A DNA stretch of 64,000 nt, taken from contig JAUJEB010000003.1 in the NCBI GenBank assembly GCA_030442055.1, positions 496,001 to 560,000 on the forward strand, given 5' to 3'. The DNA comes from Agaribacillus aureus. GTDB lineage: Bacteria; Bacteroidota; Bacteroidia; Cytophagales; Cyclobacteriaceae. The notes below the pieces were generated by a model. It was not told the origin of the DNA and made no database searches. It saw only the letters and a list, made by a program, of their open reading frames with translations. This document shows, piece by piece, positions 41,693-51,643 of the stretch. The position numbers were made by a program, and so were the translations under genes. The stretch's first letter is position 1; each line of letters opens with the position of its first letter.

Positions 41693-43621
41693 TCATTGTT
41701 TAATCAAACGTATTGCATGTCCTCCACCAGGTGCAATTTTCGCGTTGATGATGTCGTCTTTGCCGACAGTAATTTCAGTCACTTTATAGGCTTCCTGGTT
41801 GTGTAAATAATGAGAATCAGCGGCATCCTCGTACAGGGTTGCCTTGTAGTTCGCACCTTCCTCTAAAAATGATAAATTGATTGTCACTTCCCTTGATTCC
41901 CGGTTGGTTAAGGAACCTACATACCAATTATCTCCATGTCTTCTTCCGACCGTCACAAATTCGTCAAGCGCACCATCCAAAATCCGAATTTCATCAAACG
42001 TGTCGGGCAATGTTTTTATAAAATCAAATAAATCCGATTTTTCAGCATATTCTTCCGGCGCATCCGGTAACACATGAATGCCACTAAACAACGCCCCCAA
42101 TTTCGCCACTTCGGCCGCAACTGTCCCCGGAATTTTTTCAAAAACCCGGTGGCGGGATTCGGCGCCTTCGAAACCAAACCAGCCATTGCACATATCCAGG
42201 GGACCGGTAATCATATTAATAAAAACCTGGTTAACTACAGTTTCAGGAAAGTAAGAGCGTTTGGCATCTGCCTGAGAATGCCCATATTCGCGTGTAACCA
42301 GGTTTGGCCAGGTTCGGCGATCGCCGCTCGGCGGTAATGGGCCATCGTGGAAGTTTACGGTCAGCCTGTATTTGGCACAGAGCTCTACTACCTTCCTGGT
42401 ATACGTCACCTTTTCCTGTCCCTTGCTGGTCATAAACCCATATTTGACCCCGGCCGCTCCCCAGTCGCTAAACTGTTTTAAGATCTTCTCAAGTCCAAAC
42501 TTCTTGGCCCCCACGTCATTTAAATAAAGAATTATGCCAACACCTTTACTTTTAGCATAGGCCATATTCTCTTCAATATCAATACCTTCGGTAGCTGATG
42601 TCGGATCGGCATCAGGGGAAAACTCGGGCCCATACCAATCGGCATCCATTAACAGGTAACGAATATTGTTTTCAGCGGCAAAATCAATAAAGCGTTTATG
42701 GGATATTGTGTTTAATCCATACGTAAATCCATCGGCCGCCTCGTAACCCCAAACCCGCCAATCCCATACCGCCTTGCCAGGCTTTATCCACGATGGATCT
42801 TCTATGGCGCAGGGAGGGTTTAAGTTGACCAACGTATTCGATTCCACAAGATCTCCGGGTTTGTCGCCTAGTAAAAGGACCCGCCATGAGGTTTGTGCGG
42901 GAGTTTGTCCTTGTGAGACGTCCATTGCGCATTTTAAGGAATATGGTTGCTCTCCTCTAATTAAATTAAAATGGGCAAAATCATAAATCGCAGCCTCCAA
43001 TATGGCAAGATAAACCTCATCACTTCGTCGGATGACAGTTGGTGTATACCTTGTCTCTTCCGGATAGTTGCTCAATGGAATAGGTCCAATGTTATGTCTT
43101 TCTCCATTAGCGGACCAAAATGTGTGATCTTCCGGGAAAACAAAGGCCGTTTGATCTTCGGTTATCGTGAAATCCTGAAAACCTTCTTGCTTTGGAAGCA
43201 CGTAACGAATGGCCATAGCATCATCGTATAAGCGTATAACAACGCCCCACTTATATGAATTCTCGCCCTTTTCCTGTAGCCAGAAAGTCACTTCATTGTA
43301 CACGTCGGCAATGCTTGAAAACTTACCCCAGGTCGGTTGCCAGGTAGTATTGCCACTACCGGAAATCACTTCCGTCACTTTGAAAGGACCATCCGGCAGG
43401 TGCTCTAACCGGAGGCCAACCGGCGAGGGCTTTAATATTTCCTTGCCTTCTTTTTTCAGTGAAACGAATGGCTTCCCATTTTGCAGATTAAAGGAAGCAA
43501 CTATTTGCTCGTTCGGAGATTGTACGGTGTTTTTTACCACTTTAGTGGAACAAGCGCCTATCAATAACGCGAGACTGAATATTGTCGGTGAAAGTATTCT
43601 TCCTATGTATTTTTTATTCAT
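41693..43621 (-). CDS. GH97 family glycosidase, atypical
   Basis: 642 aa lipoprotein (Cys24, LIGAC). GH97 layout: N-terminal beta-sandwich (SPNEQIVASFNLQNGKPFVSLKKEG), (beta/alpha)8 barrel with LLMDADWYG near residue 323 and RRTWPNLVTREYGHSQ near 435, and a C-terminal beta domain. The family holds inverting alpha-glucosidases (SusB type) and retaining alpha-galactosidases. The strand that carries the nucleophile Asp in retaining members reads VKYGFM (Gly near residue 395), which argues against the retaining type, while the NFHDG site has Asp426 where SusB-like enzymes are expected to have Glu. Subgroup and substrate remain open. Confidence 0.82.
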   Translation of the reverse strand: MNKKYIGRILSPTIFSLALLIGACSTKVVKNTVQSPNEQIVASFNLQNGKPFVSLKKEGKEILKPSPVGLRLEHLPDGPFKVTEVISGSGNTTWQPTWGKFSSIADVYNEVTFWLQEKGENSYKWGVVIRLYDDAMAIRYVLPKQEGFQDFTITEDQTAFVFPEDHTFWSANGERHNIGPIPLSNYPEETRYTPTVIRRSDEVYLAILEAAIYDFAHFNLIRGEQPYSLKCAMDVSQGQTPAQTSWRVLLLGDKPGDLVESNTLVNLNPPCAIEDPSWIKPGKAVWDWRVWGYEAADGFTYGLNTISHKRFIDFAAENNIRYLLMDADWYGPEFSPDADPTSATEGIDIEENMAYAKSKGVGIILYLNDVGAKKFGLEKILKQFSDWGAAGVKYGFMTSKGQEKVTYTRKVVELCAKYRLTVNFHDGPLPPSGDRRTWPNLVTREYGHSQADAKRSYFPETVVNQVFINMITGPLDMCNGWFGFEGAESRHRVFEKIPGTVAAEVAKLGALFSGIHVLPDAPEEYAEKSDLFDFIKTLPDTFDEIRILDGALDEFVTVGRRHGDNWYVGSLTNRESREVTINLSFLEEGANYKATLYEDAADSHYLHNQEAYKVTEITVGKDDIINAKIAPGGGHAIRLIKQ

Positions 43622-43748
43622 TGAAATGATAATTGTTGTTATTTCTATAAAACTATTTTCACATCCTGGATCAATACTAAAAAGACGGTATCCTGAAACA
43701 ATGACCTGACATGCCCTTTACGGATTATCATCAAGTCCTGAATATTTT

Positions 43749-46109
43749 TTAACCTTTAGGGTGCGGCTCAAGATCGCCATTCAACAAATAGGATTTGCCC
43801 GCCACGGTTTCCAGCTTAAGCGTCTTGTCTCCATATACCAAATGGCAAGGATTACCCCTTTTTGATAAAATTTTGACAACTTTTAATTTCCCATTCTCCC
43901 AAAACATAGCTAATTCAAATCCTCCCCTGGCACGTATTCCCTTGATTTTCCCGTTGCGCAATGCTTTTGGTAAAGCGGGCAGCAACCTGATCTTTCCATT
44001 TTGACTTTGGAGTAACATCTCGTTGACACCGGCTACCGCTCCAAAGTTACCATCAATTTGAAAGGGGGGACATGCATCAAATAAATTAGGATAAGTGCCA
44101 CCCGGTCCCCCGTGTCCTACATACCGGGTGGGTTTAAGCAAAGTTTTTAATATTTTGAAAGCATGTTCACCGTCCAGCAGCCTCGCCCAAAGACTTATTT
44201 TCCATCCCAATGACCAACCTGTCCCTCCGTCGCCACGAATTTCCAGGGACCTGCGGGCAGCATTCCATAACGCTGGTGTTTCCTCCCTGGTAAACTGCGC
44301 GCCGGGATAAAGCCCGTAAAGATGACTGACATGCCGGTGCCGGACGTCGGGCACCTTCATATCCCAGTCGTCCAGCCATTCCTGCAATTGTCCCTCCGCA
44401 CCTATTTTATCGGGGGGCAATTGCGTAAGTGTATGCCTTAAGGTATCACTAAATCCTTCGTCTGTATTTAAAACCTCTGCGGCTTTGATGCAGTAATCAA
44501 AAAGATCCCGGATTAGCTGTGTATCCATGGCCGGTCCGGCACAAACACTTATATTGCCCTCCATATGGCGATTTTCAGGAGAAATGGACGGACAGGTAAC
44601 CAAGAAATTGTTATCCGGGTGCCTTACCAGGCTTTCTACAAAAAAACGTGCCGACGCCCTCATCACCGGATAGTGTAATTGCAGAAATGCCTTATCTTCT
44701 GAGAACAGATAATGTTCCCAAAGGTGCGTAGACAACCAGGCCCCACCGGTTGGCCATATTCCCCAGGAGGCGCCGTCCAGGGGGGTGGTTGTTCTCCAGA
44801 TATCTGTGTTATGGTGAACAACCCAACCGTTTACTCCCCAGTTATTCTTCGCTGTAACACTTCCCGCTTCAGCCAGTTCCCGGATCGCCGTAAAAAAGGG
44901 CACCGCACATTCCGCCAAATTACTGACTTCCGCCGGCCAGTAGTTCATTTCAAAATTAATATTGCAGGTGTACTTGCTATCCCACGGGGGACTTGGTTGA
45001 TGATTCCACAGCCCCTGTAAATTTGCCGGCTGGCTATGGTGGCTGGAGCTACTGATTAACAAATAGCGGCCGTATTGATAATGCAAAGCCACCAAACTCG
45101 GATCCACCTCCTCCTGAAAGAGGGACAAACGTTCATCTGTGGGTAAGTCCGAGGTCCTGGTCGATTCCAGGTTGAATTCAAGCCGGTTAAATAAACGCTG
45201 GTATTCCCTGATATGATCTTCCTTAATAATTTCATAGTTATCCTGCCCAATTAATGACAGGGTACTATTACATTTATGAGATGCATCACCGGATACGTCT
45301 TTGTAATTTATGAAATTGGTAGCAGCGAACAAGAGTAAGGTAACATTACTGGCTCCGTACACCTGAATGGTGGAGTCATTTACTTTACTGCTTCCATCAT
45401 TCTCCAGCACATTGAGTATACTGTGAAATTGTAATTCACTTTTCCTTCCTTTTTTATCCGGCGCATTTCCCGACAATATTAAATGTTTGGAATCCAAAGC
45501 GCCAGACCGGGCTCCTATCTCGTTTTTAAATGAAAGCGTGAAATTCAACGCTTCTTTTTTGCTGGCCTCCAGGTGGATCACAATGGCCTTATCTACGGGT
45601 GTGGAAAATACCTCTCTGCGATAGTTAACTCCCCCGGAGGTGTAGCTGACCTCAGCAATAGCTGTTCTTAGATCAAGTGACCTTTGGTAGTCCGTCACCT
45701 CCCCGATCCCATCCAATGCGATGTGCAGGTCACCCATTGGCAAATAGGGCATTTGTGCCGGTCCGATCAGGTGCTTGTTGATGTGATCATGCGCTTCCTT
45801 GTATTGACCGGCAAACACCAGCTCTCTGGCTTTTGGTAGTTGCTTTTTTGTCTCCGGATTACTGGGATCGATGGGACCACCTGCCCAAAAGGTGTCTTCA
45901 TTAAATTGAATGCGTTCGGAAATTGGATGCCCAAAAATCATAGCTCCCAGCGTGCCATTACCTACCGGCAAGGCCTCTTCCCAAATCCCGGCAGGTTCAT
46001 CATACCATAATTTCAGGTCGGGTTGCCCGGGACTTTCTTTTGCAGGTGAGCAACCTGCTAAAACGATCACCAGTATTAACGACAGGGTTTTACTAATTTT
46101 TCGGATCAT
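43749..46109 (-). CDS. GH95 alpha-L-fucosidase
   Basis: 786 aa lipoprotein (Cys20, VLAGC). It has the full GH95 layout, with EALPVGNGTLGAMIFG near residue 45, the catalytic N-x-N as Asn383-Ile-Asn385 before FEMNYWPAE, the acid region SPENRHMEG, and Asp in FQIDGNFGAVAGVNEMLLQS. All active-site features of characterised alpha-1,2-L-fucosidases appear kept. It is paralogous to, but clearly diverged from, the GH95 at 36430-38817. A 127-bp gap separates it from the downstream GH97 gene. Confidence 0.92.
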   Translation of the reverse strand: MIRKISKTLSLILVIVLAGCSPAKESPGQPDLKLWYDEPAGIWEEALPVGNGTLGAMIFGHPISERIQFNEDTFWAGGPIDPSNPETKKQLPKARELVFAGQYKEAHDHINKHLIGPAQMPYLPMGDLHIALDGIGEVTDYQRSLDLRTAIAEVSYTSGGVNYRREVFSTPVDKAIVIHLEASKKEALNFTLSFKNEIGARSGALDSKHLILSGNAPDKKGRKSELQFHSILNVLENDGSSKVNDSTIQVYGASNVTLLLFAATNFINYKDVSGDASHKCNSTLSLIGQDNYEIIKEDHIREYQRLFNRLEFNLESTRTSDLPTDERLSLFQEEVDPSLVALHYQYGRYLLISSSSHHSQPANLQGLWNHQPSPPWDSKYTCNINFEMNYWPAEVSNLAECAVPFFTAIRELAEAGSVTAKNNWGVNGWVVHHNTDIWRTTTPLDGASWGIWPTGGAWLSTHLWEHYLFSEDKAFLQLHYPVMRASARFFVESLVRHPDNNFLVTCPSISPENRHMEGNISVCAGPAMDTQLIRDLFDYCIKAAEVLNTDEGFSDTLRHTLTQLPPDKIGAEGQLQEWLDDWDMKVPDVRHRHVSHLYGLYPGAQFTREETPALWNAARRSLEIRGDGGTGWSLGWKISLWARLLDGEHAFKILKTLLKPTRYVGHGGPGGTYPNLFDACPPFQIDGNFGAVAGVNEMLLQSQNGKIRLLPALPKALRNGKIKGIRARGGFELAMFWENGKLKVVKILSKRGNPCHLVYGDKTLKLETVAGKSYLLNGDLEPHPKG

Positions 46110-46137
46110 ACTTTGATAATATCAAAACGCGTCTTTC

Positions 46138-48114
46138 CTATTCACTTTTTTTTACAATAAAGGCATCGATTAACGCCAGTTTATTGTCAGCATTAATGAC
46201 CTCTATTTTATGTTTTCCAGGTTTTAACTTTTCCGAACTGTAGACAATTTGCTGAACGCCACAAGCCGCTCCCCGGTCCAGCTCAACTATGCTGTCAAAA
46301 TCATCATCGATAATAATCATTAATTTACCCATGCCGGCACTAACGTTGGCTACCAAATCGATTCCAGTTCCCTCAAATTGGAAAGTGCAGCGGTCGCCTG
46401 GGTTGTATGATTCATAAACATCATTGTTAAATTCGCCTTTATTCCGATTCACACGATGTATCCAGCCAAAATAATGTACTCCCGGATCGTCATCATTTAT
46501 CCAGGTTTTATCGTGATAAATTTTGAATACTGAGGCAATTTTGTTGGGTGCGTTTTTAGGCAATTTTATGTTTAGACTTTCATTGCCCTGCTCGAACTTA
46601 ATTTTTTCGCCGGCTCCCAAAAGCTCCATTTTTGAAATATTGCCAATAGTGGCCCCTCCCTTTGCCAACTCCGGAATTTCCACATTCCGGTCCTCAGGCC
46701 ATGTCAGGAAAAACATGTAGACATTACCATCTTTTCGGGTAAAATAGAAATTACCTGCCCTACTTTTGAAGACTTCAAAAGGGCGGCTTCCGTAAATTCC
46801 CTCCCCGTTTTCTTTTAACCATGCCCCCACATTTTTACATATCTCAATGGCTTCCCTGTCGACATTACCCTGTGCCCGCTGGGGGATACCTAAAAGCAGG
46901 TTGCCATTTTTGCTCACATTATTGATGAGCGTATGGATCACCCATTTTGCATCGCGATACTTTGGATTTCTTTTATCAAAAAACCAGGGGCCAATCGCAT
47001 CGTCTGTCTGGAACGGATAGGCTTCAATCTCCCCTTCAATAATCTTCTCGCTGTCTTCCACTAATGACCTGCTGACAATCTCAGCTTCCTCCGGGGTAGA
47101 TAAGCTATTGTGCTTTCCGCCAACCGCCTTCATGTTCAATACCGCGATTTGTTTTCCCTGATTGAGCGCCATACTTTTATTGTAATAATTGGCTGCGATT
47201 TGCGGAGCCAAATACCCGAATCCCATTTTTACACCCAGATCCACAATCCCGTTCACACCAACACTTTCATCAAAGTAAAGCAATGCCGGATTGTATTTTA
47301 ACAGGTCATCAACCCTCCACATAAACTGATCAGCATAAGGAGACTGGTTCGGGTCCTCCTCCTTCTTATGAGGAAAGCCGTAAAGGTCTTTGGGGTCCAA
47401 CCCTTCCCAGGGGGTTCCTTTTCCATCGGCAAAGGTAATGGTGGCGGCATCATAAGGCACGCCTTTTTTGGGGCCTTCTGTGTCGCTGTCAAACCAATGA
47501 GGCATAAACTGTCCCCAGGTGCGCGCAGGTGAAGCGTGAACGGATACGCCGAATGGCATCTCGTATTTATCGGCTGTTTTTTTCCAGATACCAATCACAT
47601 CTTTTTTCGGTCCCAGGTTCACCGCATTCCAGGGCTGGTATTTTGAATCCCAGCTGTCGTAGTTATCGTGGTGATTGGCCATGGCGACAAAATATTTACC
47701 CCCGGCCTCTAAAGCCATTTTCATAAATGCCTCCGGATCCCAGCTTTCGGCAGTCCACAGAGCACAAAGGTCTTTGTAGCCAAACTCGGATGGATGGCCG
47801 TAATTCTCCAAACAATGTTCATAACGCCTGTCCCCCTGGATATACATCCACCGGGCATACCATCCACCTACTTCGGGAACGGATTGCGGGTTCCAGTGTG
47901 ACCAAATACCGAGCTTTGCTTCGCGAAACCAGTCCGGAGCTTCATATTTGCTTAACGACTCCCAGTTAGCCTCATAGGCTCCGGGATAAACCTGTAAGGC
48001 AGGCAGGTTCCAGATATCAAATTTTCCAATGGTATCAATTTTAGTCTGCGAAAGCGTAGTATTGGTAAACAGAACTATTATAATCACCGTCAACAGGTTT
48101 TTCTTCATCTTCAT
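46138..48114 (-). CDS. GH29-family alpha-L-fucosidase with C-terminal jelly-roll domain
   Basis: 658 aa with a signal peptide (about 22 residues). The catalytic domain shows KLGIWSHWNPQSVPEVGGWY near residue 67, MANHHDNYDSW near 145 and probable nucleophile Asp282 in LLYFDESVG; the context differs from the other GH29s. Residues about 545-658 form a beta-rich module (YFGWIHRVNRNKGEFNNDVY...) resembling carbohydrate-binding jelly rolls. An alpha-L-fucoside or alpha-L-galactoside target is likely. It starts 29 bp after the next GH29 gene in the operon. Confidence 0.85.
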   Translation of the reverse strand: MKMKKNLLTVIIIVLFTNTTLSQTKIDTIGKFDIWNLPALQVYPGAYEANWESLSKYEAPDWFREAKLGIWSHWNPQSVPEVGGWYARWMYIQGDRRYEHCLENYGHPSEFGYKDLCALWTAESWDPEAFMKMALEAGGKYFVAMANHHDNYDSWDSKYQPWNAVNLGPKKDVIGIWKKTADKYEMPFGVSVHASPARTWGQFMPHWFDSDTEGPKKGVPYDAATITFADGKGTPWEGLDPKDLYGFPHKKEEDPNQSPYADQFMWRVDDLLKYNPALLYFDESVGVNGIVDLGVKMGFGYLAPQIAANYYNKSMALNQGKQIAVLNMKAVGGKHNSLSTPEEAEIVSRSLVEDSEKIIEGEIEAYPFQTDDAIGPWFFDKRNPKYRDAKWVIHTLINNVSKNGNLLLGIPQRAQGNVDREAIEICKNVGAWLKENGEGIYGSRPFEVFKSRAGNFYFTRKDGNVYMFFLTWPEDRNVEIPELAKGGATIGNISKMELLGAGEKIKFEQGNESLNIKLPKNAPNKIASVFKIYHDKTWINDDDPGVHYFGWIHRVNRNKGEFNNDVYESYNPGDRCTFQFEGTGIDLVANVSAGMGKLMIIIDDDFDSIVELDRGAACGVQQIVYSSEKLKPGKHKIEVINADNKLALIDAFIVKKSE

Positions 48115-48143
48115 CTAGCAATCGGTTTTAGATAAAATATTAT

Positions 48144-49634
48144 TTAATAAGGTTCACAATTAAATACCTTAAACTGTCTTAGTTCAACTGGTTCGGCGAC
48201 AGATTCCAAACACTTAAATCTGATTTTATTTGTCACTACGGGTTCTACGCGGTCAATTTTTTTATGCCCGATGGTTTCGTAGCCAGGATTCGGGTTATAG
48301 GGAGGTTTTGCTATGGGAAAATGATTAGCCGCTTTTAAGGTTTGCCATTTCCCGTCAATGAAAGCTTCCAGGGTATACTTTGCCACTTTTTGTCCATTGG
48401 CGATATTCTCCATCAGCATCACGGTATTAATCTCTTTTGGCTCCTGCCATGATATTTCAACTTCATTGCCGGTTTGGACTTCCAGTAATTCCGCGACCGG
48501 CTTGGCAAACCTTGCCTTTATTGCAGCGCCAAAAGCCGTCGCGGCTGCAACAATATCATCAGGTATAAGCCCACGATTATCAGGTGGCAGATTAATAATC
48601 GTATTTGCCCCTAAACCTACCGTGCGATAATAAAGATCTATATGTTCCGATAAAGTCCGGGGAATGGTAACGTCCGGATGCCAGAACCAGCCACCTTTGT
48701 GAAAGGCTAGGTGAGTGGTACATTCACGAACTCTCCAAAACTTCCCGCGCGGATGCCCCTTACGGACTTCTTTCTCCAATAAGCCGTAGTCATTTTCAAC
48801 GGTTACATCGTCTTCATTCGCACTAGGACGTGTGTATTTGGTGCCATCAACTGTATTTACAGCATTCCACATAGGATAAACTACGAGGCCCGATTCATTT
48901 CCCGGCACCCAGGTTTCAGGTCCCATAAAAACCATATTGGGTTGAAGTTCGGCAGCAAGGTCAGTAATAATCTGCCACATTTCTTCCCCACCTTTACAAC
49001 CCCAATGATCGGACCACATGTAATCGACAGGTCCATAGTTGGTTAGCAGCTCGGTGAATTGCTGAACCTGGATTTTCTTATATCTTTCAAAACGCTCTTT
49101 ATCCTGAAAAGCAATGTTCACCAGAGAATCCCTGTCTTTGCCCCAACCTATAGGCCCGTCATACCAACTTAGCGCCGCATTCGTATCATGGCTGGAAGTA
49201 TGGTATAATCCCACCTTCATGTCGTATTTCCGACATGCATTCACAAACTCACGAGTGATATCACCCTTTCCCTCTTTGTAGGGGCTATTGGCAATAGTAT
49301 AATCGGTAGATTTTGAGGGCCATAAACAGAAGCCTCCCTCGTGGCGTACCGTTAAACATGCATACTTAGCCCCCAGGGCCTTCGCGGTTTTTACCCACTG
49401 TTCAGCATCCAAATGTGTTGGATTAAATTTTGATGGTGGTTCTTTTCCATCACCGTGTTCCTGACCAGTAAATACATTTAACCCAAAATGAATAAAAGCG
49501 CCTACCTCCCAGTCGGCAAACTCAATTTGCTTTGGGGATGGTTTGGCCAATGCCACTTGTATTTTGTTTTCGTTTTTGCACTGTATAAACAGTAAAAGCG
49601 CTGTTACAGCAATAAAACTTCTAATCCTCATCAT
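48144..49634 (-). CDS. GH29 alpha-L-fucosidase, lipoprotein
   Basis: 496 aa with lipobox Cys19 (LLFIQC). GH29 motifs are EVGAFIHFGLNVFTG near residue 43, LTVRHEGGFCLWPS near 94 and nucleophile Asp209 in YMWSDHWGC. It is a close paralogue of the neighbouring protein at 49649-51619 through the catalytic domain and the first beta domain (both contain MENIANGQKVAKYTLEAF), but it ends before the NPCBM domain. This pair looks like a tandem duplication. Confidence 0.9.
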   Translation of the reverse strand: MMRIRSFIAVTALLLFIQCKNENKIQVALAKPSPKQIEFADWEVGAFIHFGLNVFTGQEHGDGKEPPSKFNPTHLDAEQWVKTAKALGAKYACLTVRHEGGFCLWPSKSTDYTIANSPYKEGKGDITREFVNACRKYDMKVGLYHTSSHDTNAALSWYDGPIGWGKDRDSLVNIAFQDKERFERYKKIQVQQFTELLTNYGPVDYMWSDHWGCKGGEEMWQIITDLAAELQPNMVFMGPETWVPGNESGLVVYPMWNAVNTVDGTKYTRPSANEDDVTVENDYGLLEKEVRKGHPRGKFWRVRECTTHLAFHKGGWFWHPDVTIPRTLSEHIDLYYRTVGLGANTIINLPPDNRGLIPDDIVAAATAFGAAIKARFAKPVAELLEVQTGNEVEISWQEPKEINTVMLMENIANGQKVAKYTLEAFIDGKWQTLKAANHFPIAKPPYNPNPGYETIGHKKIDRVEPVVTNKIRFKCLESVAEPVELRQFKVFNCEPY

Positions 49635-49648
49635 ATAGTTTTTGTCAA

Positions 49649-51619
49649 TTATTCAAAAAATTGGGCATTACCCCAAACAGCATGATCATTCCAGTGCATA
49701 TCCCCGCCATCGGTAACAACAAGTTTTATTTTTTTTGTTTTTTCGGGAAAATTCACCTTCATGGGGATGCTTTCGTCGGTACCCTTTATAAGTTTGCTGC
49801 GGTATAATTCTTTCCAATTGTTATCAATCAGTCCTTCCACCACAAAGACGCAGGAACCGAGGTTTTTCCTTAAGTCTTCAATACCTATTTGCGCTTTCAT
49901 GCCTTTGACTTTTGACAGCCGGGTTAGATCAAACACCGCATAGCCTTTTTTGTCCGACTCTACCGGACAAATCATTAGACCGTGCTCGTAATATTTGCCA
50001 CTCAGATATATTGAATCACCCACATAATTTACATTACGCCGCATTCCGTTATGAGCAGATTCAGTCACCGTTTCAATACCGCTCAGGTATGGAAATTGCG
50101 AAGCAAAATCGGGAACTATCGGTTCACAATTAAACACTTTCATGCTTCGTATTTCGACCGGTTTCACCACAGATTCCAGGCACCGGAAGCGCACCTTGTT
50201 AGTTTTAACAGGTTTCACCCGGTCAATTTTTTTGTGCCCGATGGTCTCAAAGCCGGGGTTGTTGTTATAAGGGGGAAAAGCAATCAGTTTATTCCGGGGT
50301 TCCAGTTCAATCCACTGGCCATCTACAAAAGCCTCAAGAGTATATTTTGCAACTTTTTGGCCATTGGCAATATTCTCCATGGTAACGATAGTGTTAATTT
50401 CTTCAGGCTTTTTCCACGACACCTCAACGATATCGCCCCTGGTTACCTTCTTTAGTTCGCCTATTGGATCAGAAAACCGTTCGCGAATCGCATTCCCCAG
50501 TTTTTCGGCGGCTTTAACAAAATCATCGGGGATTAAACCACGATTATCAGGGGGCAGATTAATAATCACGTTGGCTCCTAATCCAACTGTTCGGTAATAG
50601 AGGTCAAGATGTTCCCAATGCTTTTTGGGGTATGTCTTTTTTACTGAATCAGGATGCCAGAACCATCCTCCATGATGAAAGCCGCTATTGGTCGTGCATT
50701 CTCTCACCCGCCAGAATTTTCCCAGGGGATGTCCGGTACGCACTTCTGTTTCCAATAAACCATAACTATTGTTTACAGAAGCATCCCCCTTGGTGGCGGC
50801 AGGCCGGGAATTCCTTGTTCCGTCTACGGTATTAACCGCATTCCACATAGGGTATACAACATGGCCGGTTTCATTACCAGGCACCCAGGTGTCCGGGCCC
50901 ATGAATACCATATCGGGCTGAAGTTCCCTTGCCAGGTCCGTCACCGCCCGCCAGATACCATCGGGATCCATGGCATTCCAGTGATCAGACCACATAAAGC
51001 CAATGGGGCCATAGTTGGTAAGTAATTCACGCATCTGCGCTACCTGCATTTTCTTTAAACGTTCTTTAAGCTTTGGATCAGCTTTATGTGCCGCCGACAT
51101 AGCCTCTCCCCAGGTAGACATCCACTTCAGCGGAAGATCCAACTCTCCTTCATAGTCTTTAAGCGTAGCGTTGGCATCAAAAGCAGCTGTGTGATAAAAA
51201 GAGGGTATCAAATTGTGTTTGTGGCATGCATCCACGAATTCGCGCACGATATCTCCTTTTCCATTTTTATAGGGACTATTGGCAATGGTATAATCAGTGG
51301 TTTTGGAAGGCCAAAGACAAAAACCGCCTTCATGCCTTACAGTTAAACACACGTACTTTGCCCCCATTGCTTTTGCCGTGACCACCCATTGTTCAGCATC
51401 CAAATCGGTAGGGTTAAACATTGACGGATGAAATTGACCGTCGCCGTGTTCCATTCCGGTAAATACATTTAAACCAAAATGAATGAATGCCCCCACCTCC
51501 CAGTCTGCAAATGCTATTTGTTCAGGTGTCGGTTTAGCCAGTGTGATGGTTTGTGCCACCAGGGATTGAGGCGACAGGGGTAGTAAAAAGAATAAAAAAA
51601 TAAAGTTAAGGTCTTTCAC
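49649..51619 (-). CDS. GH29 alpha-L-fucosidase with C-terminal NPCBM domain
   Basis: 656 aa with a signal peptide (about 22 residues). Catalytic domain as in its paralogue, nucleophile Asp212 in FMWSDHWNAM. Residues about 505-656 match an NPCBM-type carbohydrate-binding module (RNVNYVGDSIYLSGKYYEHGL near residue 533, and KGMKAQIGIED near 577). The module should hold the enzyme on its glycan. It begins 25 bp after the GH3 gene upstream. Confidence 0.9.
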   Translation of the reverse strand: MKDLNFIFLFFLLPLSPQSLVAQTITLAKPTPEQIAFADWEVGAFIHFGLNVFTGMEHGDGQFHPSMFNPTDLDAEQWVVTAKAMGAKYVCLTVRHEGGFCLWPSKTTDYTIANSPYKNGKGDIVREFVDACHKHNLIPSFYHTAAFDANATLKDYEGELDLPLKWMSTWGEAMSAAHKADPKLKERLKKMQVAQMRELLTNYGPIGFMWSDHWNAMDPDGIWRAVTDLARELQPDMVFMGPDTWVPGNETGHVVYPMWNAVNTVDGTRNSRPAATKGDASVNNSYGLLETEVRTGHPLGKFWRVRECTTNSGFHHGGWFWHPDSVKKTYPKKHWEHLDLYYRTVGLGANVIINLPPDNRGLIPDDFVKAAEKLGNAIRERFSDPIGELKKVTRGDIVEVSWKKPEEINTIVTMENIANGQKVAKYTLEAFVDGQWIELEPRNKLIAFPPYNNNPGFETIGHKKIDRVKPVKTNKVRFRCLESVVKPVEIRSMKVFNCEPIVPDFASQFPYLSGIETVTESAHNGMRRNVNYVGDSIYLSGKYYEHGLMICPVESDKKGYAVFDLTRLSKVKGMKAQIGIEDLRKNLGSCVFVVEGLIDNNWKELYRSKLIKGTDESIPMKVNFPEKTKKIKLVVTDGGDMHWNDHAVWGNAQFFE

Positions 51620-51643
51620 TATTTATGGATTTTAAAATTTTAT

